Part shown: one piece after another, positions 53,413 through 60,984 of the stretch
Layout: each line of letters opens with the position of its first letter
Numbering within the stretch: the stretch's first letter is position 1
Assembly (NCBI RefSeq): GCF_000212375.1
Contig: NC_015501.1
Span: 2,046,001 to 2,110,000, forward strand
DNA from: Porphyromonas asaccharolytica DSM 20707
Lineage (GTDB): Bacteria; Bacteroidota; Bacteroidia; Bacteroidales; Porphyromonadaceae
Direction: 5' to 3'
DNA length: 64,000 nucleotides
Notes under the pieces: generated by a model
Seen by the model: the letters and a program-made list of their open reading frames with translations, nothing else
Told to the model about the DNA's origin: nothing
The model's database searches: none
Made by a program: the position numbers and the translations under genes

Positions 53413-54771
53413 ATGGGTGATGCCTTCTTATTAAGCCTTTTCGGGGGAATTGTGTACAGCAATCCAATCGTTTGGATAGATGCTATACCGCTCCTGATCA
53501 TCCTCTTCTTACTGCTTTGCTCCGCCTTTATGTCGAGCAATGAGGTGGCATTCTTTTCGCTCACCCCGCAAGAGGTGCAGCAGATCAAAGAGCAGGAGCA
53601 CCCGAACGACCCACGACTACTCCAGCTCCTATCACACTCGGAGCAGCTACTAGCTACCATTCTGATCGGCAATAACGCGGTCAACGTGGCGATCACGATC
53701 CTCTGTGCGTGGTTCGTGGGGGAGCATTGGGACTTCTCGGCAAATCGTGCTGCCGGCTTCATCATTCAGACGGTACTCATCACCTTCCTCCTCTTACTCT
53801 TTGGCGAGATCATCCCTAAGATCTACGCTCAGCGCCACCCACTCTCCTTCATACGTATGACGGCTCCTGCCGTATCAGGGCTTTACAAAGGGATCGCTTG
53901 GTGCTCCAAGGGCTTGATCAAAACCTCTAAGCTCCTCGGCTCTAATGCGAAAAAGGGGCACGAGCTCTCTGTCGACGATCTCTCGGAGGCTGTCGCGCTG
54001 ACTACCGAGGGGGACAATAAGGAGACGGAGATGATCCATGAGATTGTCAAGTTTTACCACAAGACGGCCGACGAGATCATGGTGCCACGTGTCGATATGG
54101 TCGGCGTCAACTATCACTGGGCATATCATCAGACGCTGAGCTATGCGGTCGACACGGGCTACTCACGACTGCCTGTCTACGATGGGTCGCAAGACAGTAT
54201 CCGTGGGGTGCTTTATGTGAAGGATCTCCTCCCTCACATGCACGAGGAGGACACCTTTCCCTGGCAGAAGATCATCCGGCAAGCTTACTTCGTACCGGAG
54301 AATAAGAAGATCGACACGCTGCTGGAGGAGTTACAACAGGAGCGTATCCACATGGCGATCGTAATCGACGAGTTTGGCGGGACATCAGGACTGATCACGC
54401 TAGAGGACATCCTCGAGGAGATCGTCGGTGAGATCGTCGATGAGTACGACGATGAGGATCCACCCTACGTACGTCTCGCTGAGGGGGTCTATCTGATCGA
54501 TGGAGGTATGTCGCTGATCGATCTTTGCAAGCTGCTCGATGTAGAGCCTGAGTACTTTGCGCCACACTACGAGGAGGTCGACACGGTCGGGGGCTTGTTT
54601 CTAGAGGTGCTACAAGAGATTCCCCAGGTGGGTCAGCAGATAACGATCTCAGACATTGACTTCACCGTGACGCGCATGGATCGCCACCGTATCATGCAGC
54701 TCAAGATGCGTCTGCATCCCAAAGAGCAAGGCGAGACGCAGGGCGATAGTCAGACAGAGCCTCAGGCGTGA
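53413..54771 (+). CDS. gldE: GldE-like CorC-family membrane protein
   Basis: A 452-residue protein with an N-terminal DUF21 membrane domain (SSNEVAFFSLTPQEVQQI; ILIGNNAVNVAITI; FGEIIPKIYAQRHP), two CBS domains (ADEIMVPRVDMVGV; AIVIDEFGGTSGLITLEDILEEIVGEI) and a CorC_HlyC domain. Position between ssb and a phosphopantetheinyl transferase, together with the sequence, matches gliding-motility gene gldE. In non-motile Porphyromonas, gld homologues relate to type IX secretion or general envelope function; the exact role of GldE is unclear. Confidence 0.88.
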   Translation: MGDAFLLSLFGGIVYSNPIVWIDAIPLLIILFLLLCSAFMSSNEVAFFSLTPQEVQQIKEQEHPNDPRLLQLLSHSEQLLATILIGNNAVNVAITILCAWFVGEHWDFSANRAAGFIIQTVLITFLLLLFGEIIPKIYAQRHPLSFIRMTAPAVSGLYKGIAWCSKGLIKTSKLLGSNAKKGHELSVDDLSEAVALTTEGDNKETEMIHEIVKFYHKTADEIMVPRVDMVGVNYHWAYHQTLSYAVDTGYSRLPVYDGSQDSIRGVLYVKDLLPHMHEEDTFPWQKIIRQAYFVPENKKIDTLLEELQQERIHMAIVIDEFGGTSGLITLEDILEEIVGEIVDEYDDEDPPYVRLAEGVYLIDGGMSLIDLCKLLDVEPEYFAPHYEEVDTVGGLFLEVLQEIPQVGQQITISDIDFTVTRMDRHRIMQLKMRLHPKEQGETQGDSQTEPQA

Positions 54772-55448
54772 CCTACTCACAGCTAGACCTCCCGCTAGGC
54801 GGGGCACTCTACGTCGCAGAGCTACCCTCTGGCATCGCGCCCTGCCTATCTAACTACCGTACGCTGACGCAGCAGCTCCTCAACGAGATCGCTCCTAGAG
54901 AGACAGTTTGGCGATTGATGCACCTACCCTCGGGTGCTCCCCGTCTTGTCTCGCCTGACCGTGATTACAGTATCTCTATATCCCACAGCGGTAGCTACGT
55001 TGCCCTCGTCATTTGCGAGGGGCTGCACGGTATCGGCGTAGATCTACAAATTGCTAGTGATAAGTTGCCACAGATAGCTCCGAGGTTTATGTCTCCCGCT
55101 GAGCTAACTCACTATCATCACCTGCTTGCACCCGAGGAGCCTCAGGTTGCTTGCGAATGGCTCTACACGGTGTGGGGACTCAAAGAGGCTGCTTACAAAG
55201 CCTACCCGCCAAAGGTCAAGCGACACCTAGCGACCAACTACATCGTCTCACCGCCCGAAGGCTCCGTCTCTGCGAGCCTGTATAGTGACGAGAGGGGCGA
55301 TTCGATCGCCCGCTACACCATCTATGCCGACGATGGGGGCGACCGCCCCACCCTCCTCACAGGCTACCTCCTTCGTAGCATCACGACAGCACCATACCAC
55401 CTCACCTATGTGCTAGACACAGGAGGTGCCGTCCTACCGGCTGAATAG
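54768..55448 (+). CDS. 4'-phosphopantetheinyl transferase superfamily protein
   Basis: A 226-residue Sfp-type transferase that moves the phosphopantetheine arm of CoA to carrier proteins such as ACP. The catalytic signatures GIGVDLQ and WGLKEAAYKAYPPK are present, preceded by SISISHSGSYVAL. The start is GTG at 54768, overlapping the gldE stop (GTGA), so the two are coupled. Which carrier it serves (fatty acid ACP or another) cannot be told. Confidence 0.9.
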   Translation: MTYSQLDLPLGGALYVAELPSGIAPCLSNYRTLTQQLLNEIAPRETVWRLMHLPSGAPRLVSPDRDYSISISHSGSYVALVICEGLHGIGVDLQIASDKLPQIAPRFMSPAELTHYHHLLAPEEPQVACEWLYTVWGLKEAAYKAYPPKVKRHLATNYIVSPPEGSVSASLYSDERGDSIARYTIYADDGGDRPTLLTGYLLRSITTAPYHLTYVLDTGGAVLPAE

Positions 55449-55566
55449 CTGAAGCTGATGGTCTCTTTCACTTAAAAGATCGCCAAACGCTTCCCAATAA
55501 TCGTCTAGTGCCCCTCTAGCAACTGCTGTTTCCCCCAATATTTCGAAAACTCTGAAGTGGGACTGC

Positions 55567-55596
55567 TTGTTTATTCAATTAAATGTCGTATCTTTG
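55567..55596 (+). promoter_or_regulatory. tRNA-Pro promoter
   Basis: TTG (55567-55569), 19-bp spacer, TATCTTTG (55589-55596): the best consensus match in the window. The tRNA starts 57 bp downstream. Confidence 0.8.
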
Positions 55597-55652
55597 CACC
55601 ACGAACGGCACGAAGGGGGCATTTTTCCCCACGATGTACCGATCAGAATCTT

Positions 55653-55727
55653 CGGGGTGTAGCGCAGTCCGGTTAGCGCACCTGCTTTGGGAGCAGGGGG
55701 TCCCAGGTTCGAATCCTGGTACCCCGA
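55653..55727 (+). tRNA. tRNA-Pro (anticodon UGG)
   Basis: 75 nt. The acceptor stem CGGGGTG pairs with TACCCCG, the anticodon arm is CCTGC-TTTGGGA-GCAGG with TGG at 55688-55690, and the T arm contains GGTTCGAATCC. The CCA end is not encoded. Confidence 0.97.
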
Positions 55728-55752
55728 CAGAAAAGCTTAAAACGACAGCTTA

Positions 55753-55792
55753 AAACGACAGTAGAGTGGCAATTGCCGCTCTATTGTCGTTT
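55753..55792 (+). terminator. Terminator after tRNA-Pro
   Basis: AAACGACAGTAGAG pairs with CTCTATTGTCGTTT with one mismatch. Confidence 0.7.
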
Positions 55793-55842
55793 ATAGAGGA
55801 TACGACAAGGTGGATTGTCTAACTATCTAACCGCTTTGAGAC

Positions 55843-56214
55843 ATGTATACAGAAGAACAATATAGATATGCTCTAGCTCGTGTGGAGGCACTCCTGCCTC
55901 GTATGGAGGATGAGACAATGAGTGCGCCCGAAGAGCAGGAGTTGGCGATTATGAGTGATGTGGTCGCCTCGTACGAAGAGGAGCATTATCCGCTAGAGAG
56001 CCTAACGCTAGGCGAACTAATCAGCTATGCCCTCAAGGAACAGGGCAAGTCTCAGGCAGAGCTAGCCCGTGAACTGGGGATCTCTCCATCTCGTGTGAGT
56101 GACTTCGTCAATGACAAGAGCGAGCCATCGCTCTCGCTAGCGGGGCGCATCTGTCAAGCACTGGGACTCTCTGCCGAGCTGGTGCTAGGCTGTGCTACAC
56201 CAACCTATGCGTAG
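55843..56214 (+). CDS. HigA-like XRE-family regulator, no toxin partner seen
   Basis: A 123-residue DNA-binding protein: an acidic N-terminal region (residues 1-60) typical of HigA-type antitoxins, then a helix-turn-helix (KSQAELARELGISPSRVSDFVNDKSEPS, about 67-95). HigA relatives normally follow a HigB-type toxin gene. Here the 115 bp back to the tRNA contain only the tRNA terminator, and the 114-bp gap downstream has no toxin ORF either. It may be a stand-alone regulator, an orphan antitoxin, or act with a distant toxin. Confidence 0.82.
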   Translation: MYTEEQYRYALARVEALLPRMEDETMSAPEEQELAIMSDVVASYEEEHYPLESLTLGELISYALKEQGKSQAELARELGISPSRVSDFVNDKSEPSLSLAGRICQALGLSAELVLGCATPTYA

Positions 56215-56258
56215 CTAGTTCGAAAAAAGACTTAGCGCTGGCTCTAGTGCTACTAGGA

Positions 56259-56288
56259 TCTAATCTCTAATCTCTAAGGTCTAACCTC
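56259..56288 (+). repeat. Heptanucleotide array, four copies
   Basis: TCTAATC, TCTAATC, TCTAAGG, TCTAACC, directly upstream of the -7 box of the dehydrogenase gene. A CTAGTGCTACTAG short repeat precedes it. Confidence 0.8.
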
Positions 56289-56295
56289 TTTTTCG

Positions 56296-56303
56296 TACCT
56301 TTG
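56296..56303 (+). promoter_or_regulatory. -7 box for the hydroxyacyl-CoA dehydrogenase gene
   Basis: TACCTTTG, 26 bp before the start; the -33 position falls inside the heptamer array. Confidence 0.55.
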
Positions 56304-56328
56304 ATCCTACAAGAGAGACTATAAAGAA

Positions 56329-57243
56329 ATGACAAACAATACTTCTACCCAGCGCGATACCGCTGCGGTCAGCTACGATAAGAAGGTAGCCGTCGTAGGC
56401 GCCGGCTCCATGGGGCGCAGCATAGCCATCTGCCTGGCCATGCATCATATACCTACCGTCATACAGGCACGATCTTTGGATCGTCAGAAGCGGGCTATTC
56501 CACTCCTCGAGCAGTCACTGGCGGAGTGTGGCGAGCTCTTCGACTGGAGCGAAGAGGAGCAGCAGGAGTTGCTCAGCCGCATCAAGGTGACTGTGGACAA
56601 TGCAGACATTGTCTCCGCCAACCTCGTCATAGAGGCGACCAGTGGCACCCTAGAGGAGCACAAAGACCTCTACCGCGACCTCGATGCTGTCCTCAGCGAA
56701 GGGACGATCATCGCTTCGATCACTTCATCGATCAGCATCACGGAGCTAGGCAACGCTACACAGCGTCCATCGCTTGTGGCAGGGATGCACTTCTTCAACC
56801 CTGTACCGCTCATTGACCTTGTCGAGATCGTCTCGTCACAGCACACTTCGCAAGAGACGCTAGAGCAGATACAAGAGCTGTGCGATGCGATGGGCAAGGA
56901 TACGGTCTACGTCGAGGACTCGCCAGGATACATCGTCAATCGTATGCTCATACCGATGATCAACGAGGCGATCACCGAGCTGGCTCAAGGCATCGGCTCT
57001 ATCGAAGATATAGACCGTGCGATGCGCATCGGCGCCAGTCACCCGATGGGACCGCTAGAGCTGGCAGATTGGATCGGTCTAGACACTTGTCTGGAGATCT
57101 TGGAGGGGCTCTTCGCTGAGTTTATGGATAGCAAGTATCGTCCGCACCCACTACTACGTAGGAAGGTACGCGCCGGACAGCTCGGGCGCAAGGTAGGCGT
57201 GGGCTTCTACCGCTATACCCCAGAGGAAGAGGAACAGTCGTAA
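56329..57243 (+). CDS. 3-hydroxyacyl-CoA dehydrogenase (3-hydroxybutyryl-CoA type)
   Basis: A 304-residue NAD-dependent enzyme. The Rossmann motif GAGSMG is at about 24-29, the 3HCDH_N domain runs to ~200 (IASITSSISITELG, GMHFFNPVPLIDLVEIV), and the C-terminal 3HCDH domain includes DSPGYIVNRMLIPMINEA and GASHPMGPLELADWIGLD. It interconverts acetoacetyl-CoA and 3-hydroxybutyryl-CoA, fitting the butyrate-forming metabolism of asaccharolytic Porphyromonas. An Hbd-type role is inferred from length and domain order. It starts 32 bp before rnz. Confidence 0.92.
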   Translation: MTNNTSTQRDTAAVSYDKKVAVVGAGSMGRSIAICLAMHHIPTVIQARSLDRQKRAIPLLEQSLAECGELFDWSEEEQQELLSRIKVTVDNADIVSANLVIEATSGTLEEHKDLYRDLDAVLSEGTIIASITSSISITELGNATQRPSLVAGMHFFNPVPLIDLVEIVSSQHTSQETLEQIQELCDAMGKDTVYVEDSPGYIVNRMLIPMINEAITELAQGIGSIEDIDRAMRIGASHPMGPLELADWIGLDTCLEILEGLFAEFMDSKYRPHPLLRRKVRAGQLGRKVGVGFYRYTPEEEEQS

Positions 57244-57275
57244 CAGTAGTCTCGTTTTATAGCAACACGCTTGAG

Positions 57276-58187
57276 ATGCAAGTCAAGATCCTCGGTTGTG
57301 GCTCTGCACGTCCCACACGGCATCACCTTCCCTCGGCACAAGTACTGACCGTCGCAGGGCATCATTACCTGATAGATGCTGGCGAAGGGGCGCAGCACTC
57401 GCTGATCCTAGCGGGCTATAAGATCACGCAGCTGGAGGCGCTCTTTATCTCTCACGCTCATGGGGATCATTGCTTCGGACTACCAGGGCTACTCACCTCG
57501 ATGGCACACGTAGGGCGCACAAAGCCGCTCACCATCGTGACGACAGCCGAGGTGGCTGACTACATACGCTACATCGAGGAGCATCACATCGAGGAGAGTC
57601 CTTACGAGCTCTCTGTGGTCATAGCTCCGAGTGATGAGGTCTCCCAGGCTATCTATTCCGACCCTTGGCTACAAGTCGACACGTTGCCACTACGGCACCG
57701 TACGAGCGCCATCGGCTTCCTCTGCCGTGAGCATTGTATGCCGAGGCGGATAGATCCTATGGCTACCGACTTTTATCAAATTCCCCACACGGCTATGCAT
57801 GCCCTACAAATGGGGCTAGACTACGTACCTTCAGGTGGAGGGCGCATTATCCCCAATCGTGAACTGACGAAGCCGGGTCGCCCATCTCGCTCCTACGCTT
57901 ATCTCTCAGACACGCTCCCAGCGTGGCATCTGGTAGAGCAGATACGAGGTGTAGACCTCCTCTACCACGAGAGCACTTACAGTGAGGAGTTTCGTGACCG
58001 TGCGGAGACCTATGGGCACTCGACAGCACGACAAGCCGCAGAGGTGGCACGGGCGGCCGAGGTGGGTCAACTGCTCTTGGGGCACTACTCAGGTCGCTAT
58101 GACGACCTGTCGAAGTTGCTTAGTGAGGCTCAAGAGGTCTTTCCCAATAGCTTTACAACCCAAGAGGGGGATCTATACGAAGTATAA
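57276..58187 (+). CDS. rnz: Ribonuclease Z
   Basis: A 303-residue metallo-beta-lactamase-fold endonuclease that trims tRNA 3' ends. The metal site SHAHGDHCFGLPGLL, the PLRHR segment and HYSGRYDDL near the C-terminus mark the short RNase Z type. Length is typical. It probably shares a transcript with the dehydrogenase upstream and the flippase 30 bp downstream. Confidence 0.94.
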   Translation: MQVKILGCGSARPTRHHLPSAQVLTVAGHHYLIDAGEGAQHSLILAGYKITQLEALFISHAHGDHCFGLPGLLTSMAHVGRTKPLTIVTTAEVADYIRYIEEHHIEESPYELSVVIAPSDEVSQAIYSDPWLQVDTLPLRHRTSAIGFLCREHCMPRRIDPMATDFYQIPHTAMHALQMGLDYVPSGGGRIIPNRELTKPGRPSRSYAYLSDTLPAWHLVEQIRGVDLLYHESTYSEEFRDRAETYGHSTARQAAEVARAAEVGQLLLGHYSGRYDDLSKLLSEAQEVFPNSFTTQEGDLYEV

Positions 58188-58217
58188 AGCTTTGCTCAAA
58201 ACGCAATTGACAGAACC

Positions 58218-59765
58218 ATGAGTAGCCGTATCAAGAGTCTCTTTAAGGATACCGTCATCTACGGAGCGACGACTATGCTCAGTCGCTTCCTCGGCTGGGC
58301 GCTCTTCCCGCTCTATGTGTATCAGCTGCCCTCGCCTGCCGACTATGGTATCGTGACCAATCTGTATGCGTGGGTGGCGCTGCTCCTGATCCTCCTAACG
58401 TATGGGATGGAGACGGGCTTCTTCCGCTTCAGTCGTGAGGGTGACGGGCGCAAAGTGTATGCCAATAGTTTGCGTACGCTAGGCACCAGTTCGCTCCTCT
58501 TCCTCATCTTGGGCTTGCTTTTTGTCAAGCCAATCGGAGCAGCTCTAGGGTATGCCGACATGCTGCGCCCCGTGGCGATGCTGATCGTGATCGTCGCGAT
58601 CGATGCCTTCACCAGTATCCCCTTTGCCTATCTGCGCTATACCAATCAAGCCTTGCGATATGGCTTGATCAAGATAGGCTACGTACTCCTCACGGTGGCG
58701 CTCAACCTCTTCTTCCTACTAGTCTGCCCTTGGCTCCAGAGGGTGGCGCCTGGAGCGGTCGACTGGTGGTACGAACCAGGGCTAGGTGTCGAATATATCT
58801 TCCTCTCGAACATGATCGCCAATATCATCCTCCTACTGGTCTTGATACCCTATATGAAGCAGGCACGTGGTGGAGGACGCTTCGACTGGGGGCTGCTTCG
58901 TCGTATGCTCCACTACTCGCTGCCGATGGTCTTGCTCGGCATAGCGGGCAACTTCAACAAGATGGCGGACAAGATCATCTTCCCGATGCTCTTTGAGGAT
59001 CAAACCTTTGCCAATACACAACTTGGCATCTATAGTGCGGGGTACAAGATAGCGGTCGTCATCGTCATGTTTACGCAAGCCTTCCGCTTTGCTTACGAGC
59101 CCTTTATCTTCCAGCGAGGTAAGGAGGGCGAACTCTCGGCAGACGAAGAGGCAGCTGCAGAGCAAGAGCGACGCATCACCTATGCGAAAGCGATGCACTA
59201 CTACTTGCTCTCGGCGATCTTTATCTACGTCGCTGTGATGTGCTACCTCGACCTACTCAAGGTGCTGATCAGCCCCGCCTACTACGACGGGCTACGGGTC
59301 GTGCCCTACGTAATGCTTGGGGAGGTGCTCTTCGGCATTTACTACAATCTATCGCTCTGGTACAAGCTGACCGACCGCACTTATTGGGGTGGTATCATCT
59401 CCACGGCCGGCTGTCTGCTGACGGTGGCGATCATCGTGTGGGGCGCACCGCACTGGGGCTTTATGGCGTGTGCCTACGCCTCGGTGGTGAGCAACCTCCT
59501 ACTGGTCCTCGTCTCCTACTTCCTCGGGCGCAAGTACTACCCCGTGCCGTACCAACTAGGAGCGACGGCAGGTTATTTCGTCGTGGGCGCCATCACCGTA
59601 GGGCTCGTCTTGTGGATTTATGGTGCGATACCTGCGATGTGGATGCGTCTGCTACTCAGTACCGTGGTTTTAGTCGCACTCACTGGGTATATCGTCTGGC
59701 GCGAGCACCTGGTCAAGGCGTTTGCGCCGATCTTGCGCCGTCTGCGCCACAAAGCGGATCGATAA
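58218..59765 (+). CDS. Polysaccharide/oligosaccharide flippase family protein
   Basis: A 515-residue polytopic inner-membrane protein with about 12-14 helices, of the MATE/PST superfamily (Wzx-like). The N-terminus DTVIYGATTMLSRFLGWALFPLYVYQLPSPADYGIVTNLYAW is characteristic. Such proteins move lipid-linked sugar units to the periplasm for LPS or capsule assembly. No glycosyltransferase genes are adjacent, so the substrate is unknown. Confidence 0.88.
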   Translation: MSSRIKSLFKDTVIYGATTMLSRFLGWALFPLYVYQLPSPADYGIVTNLYAWVALLLILLTYGMETGFFRFSREGDGRKVYANSLRTLGTSSLLFLILGLLFVKPIGAALGYADMLRPVAMLIVIVAIDAFTSIPFAYLRYTNQALRYGLIKIGYVLLTVALNLFFLLVCPWLQRVAPGAVDWWYEPGLGVEYIFLSNMIANIILLLVLIPYMKQARGGGRFDWGLLRRMLHYSLPMVLLGIAGNFNKMADKIIFPMLFEDQTFANTQLGIYSAGYKIAVVIVMFTQAFRFAYEPFIFQRGKEGELSADEEAAAEQERRITYAKAMHYYLLSAIFIYVAVMCYLDLLKVLISPAYYDGLRVVPYVMLGEVLFGIYYNLSLWYKLTDRTYWGGIISTAGCLLTVAIIVWGAPHWGFMACAYASVVSNLLLVLVSYFLGRKYYPVPYQLGATAGYFVVGAITVGLVLWIYGAIPAMWMRLLLSTVVLVALTGYIVWREHLVKAFAPILRRLRHKADR

Positions 59766-59810
59766 AAGTCAGAAAGGTCGAAATACACACTTTTGGGGAT
59801 ACGACCGAAA

Positions 59811-59859
59811 AAGAGAAGGCTCAATTGCTTTTATCTAGCGATTGAGCCTTCTCTTTTTA
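59811..59859 (+). terminator. Terminator after the flippase gene
   Basis: AGAGAAGGCTCAAT pairs perfectly with ATTGAGCCTTCTCT and is followed by five T. The remaining 59860-60114 shows no gene, repeat or RNA that I can support. Confidence 0.88.
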
Positions 59860-60114
59860 TACCATCCAAGCCCCCTTGCAACAAAAAGTAGCTGTAGCGA
59901 AGCTAGGGAGTAGAAGTTGTCTGCCGCTTTAGATCCTCAGCCATTCGGTGTTTGTGGCATGTCCCTTGGAAGGGCGTCTCTTCAATAAATGTTCGGGCGT
60001 TGCCTTCGTCTCTTTTATCTGTTTCATCGTACTACTCATAATTATCTTACTTACGAGTCTACTTTTTACAGGGTTAGACAGTGCGGAATTGGGCACCCTC
60101 TGGAAGCGACGACG

Positions 60115-60966
60115 CTAGAGCAGGTGGCGCTCAGCGTGGTAGGAGGAGCGTACAAGAGGACCGCTCTCCACATGACGGAAGCCCTTGCCTAGAGCTATCT
60201 CCCGAAGCTCGGCAAAGCGGTCGGGATGCACATACTCCTGCACGGGATAGTGACGACGGGTGGGTTGGAGGTATTGACCCAACGTGAGAATACTACAGTC
60301 TACTTGACGCAGATCGTCCATCGTCTCGAGGATCTCCTCCTGCGTCTCGCCGAGACCGAGCATCAGCCCCGTCTTAGCGGGCAGTCCCGCCTCAGCGATC
60401 TGTGCCAAGACGGAGAGACTACAGTCATAAGTAGCTCGGCTACGTACCACGGGCGTGAGCCGTCGCACCGTCTCCATATTGTGCGCCACCACCTCGGGGC
60501 GCTCCTGTAGGATCGGCGCAATGAGCTCTGCCTGCCCGTCGAAGTCGGGTATCAGCACCTCGATCGTGACGCCAGGGCACAGCTCTCGTATCTGTCGTAT
60601 CGTCTCGACCCAGTGGGCACTCCCCTTGTCGGGCAGATCATCGCGATCCACACTGGTGACCACCGCATGCTTGAGTCCTAGCGCACGGACACTCTCAGCG
60701 ACGTGACGAGGCTCCTCAGGGTCTAGCGGTAGCGGGCGACCCGTCTCTGTATTGCAAAACTTACAAGCTCGCGTACAGACCGCTCCCCCGATCATAAAGG
60801 TGGCGGTACCTCGTGACCAGCACTCACCCTGATTAGGACAGCGACCGCTCGTACAGATTGTGTGCAGACAATGCTGCTGCAGCACCGCACGCGTCTCGTC
60901 GTAGGTTACATCGCTACCGAGTTTGATCTTGAGCCACTCAGGCTTACGTATGTGGGGTTGCTTCAT
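60115..60966 (-). CDS. lipA: Lipoyl synthase
   Basis: A 283-residue radical SAM enzyme that inserts two sulfurs into octanoyl groups on lipoyl domains. It has both iron-sulfur motifs: the auxiliary cluster cysteines C38, C43, C49 (CTSGRCPNQGEC) and the radical SAM CX3CX2C at C64, C68, C71 (CTRACKFC). The C-terminal RSSYHAERHL block, with the conserved RSSY serine, is intact. It lies 18 bp after the DPP IV-like gene and may be co-transcribed with it. Confidence 0.96.
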   Translation of the reverse strand: MKQPHIRKPEWLKIKLGSDVTYDETRAVLQQHCLHTICTSGRCPNQGECWSRGTATFMIGGAVCTRACKFCNTETGRPLPLDPEEPRHVAESVRALGLKHAVVTSVDRDDLPDKGSAHWVETIRQIRELCPGVTIEVLIPDFDGQAELIAPILQERPEVVAHNMETVRRLTPVVRSRATYDCSLSVLAQIAEAGLPAKTGLMLGLGETQEEILETMDDLRQVDCSILTLGQYLQPTRRHYPVQEYVHPDRFAELREIALGKGFRHVESGPLVRSSYHAERHLL

Positions 60967-60984
60967 CAGCTCTATCTCTAGAAG

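Noticed and set aside
59989-60287. Small plus-strand frames before lipA
   Set aside because: They overlap the lipA 3' end on the opposite strand and show no recognisable sequence.
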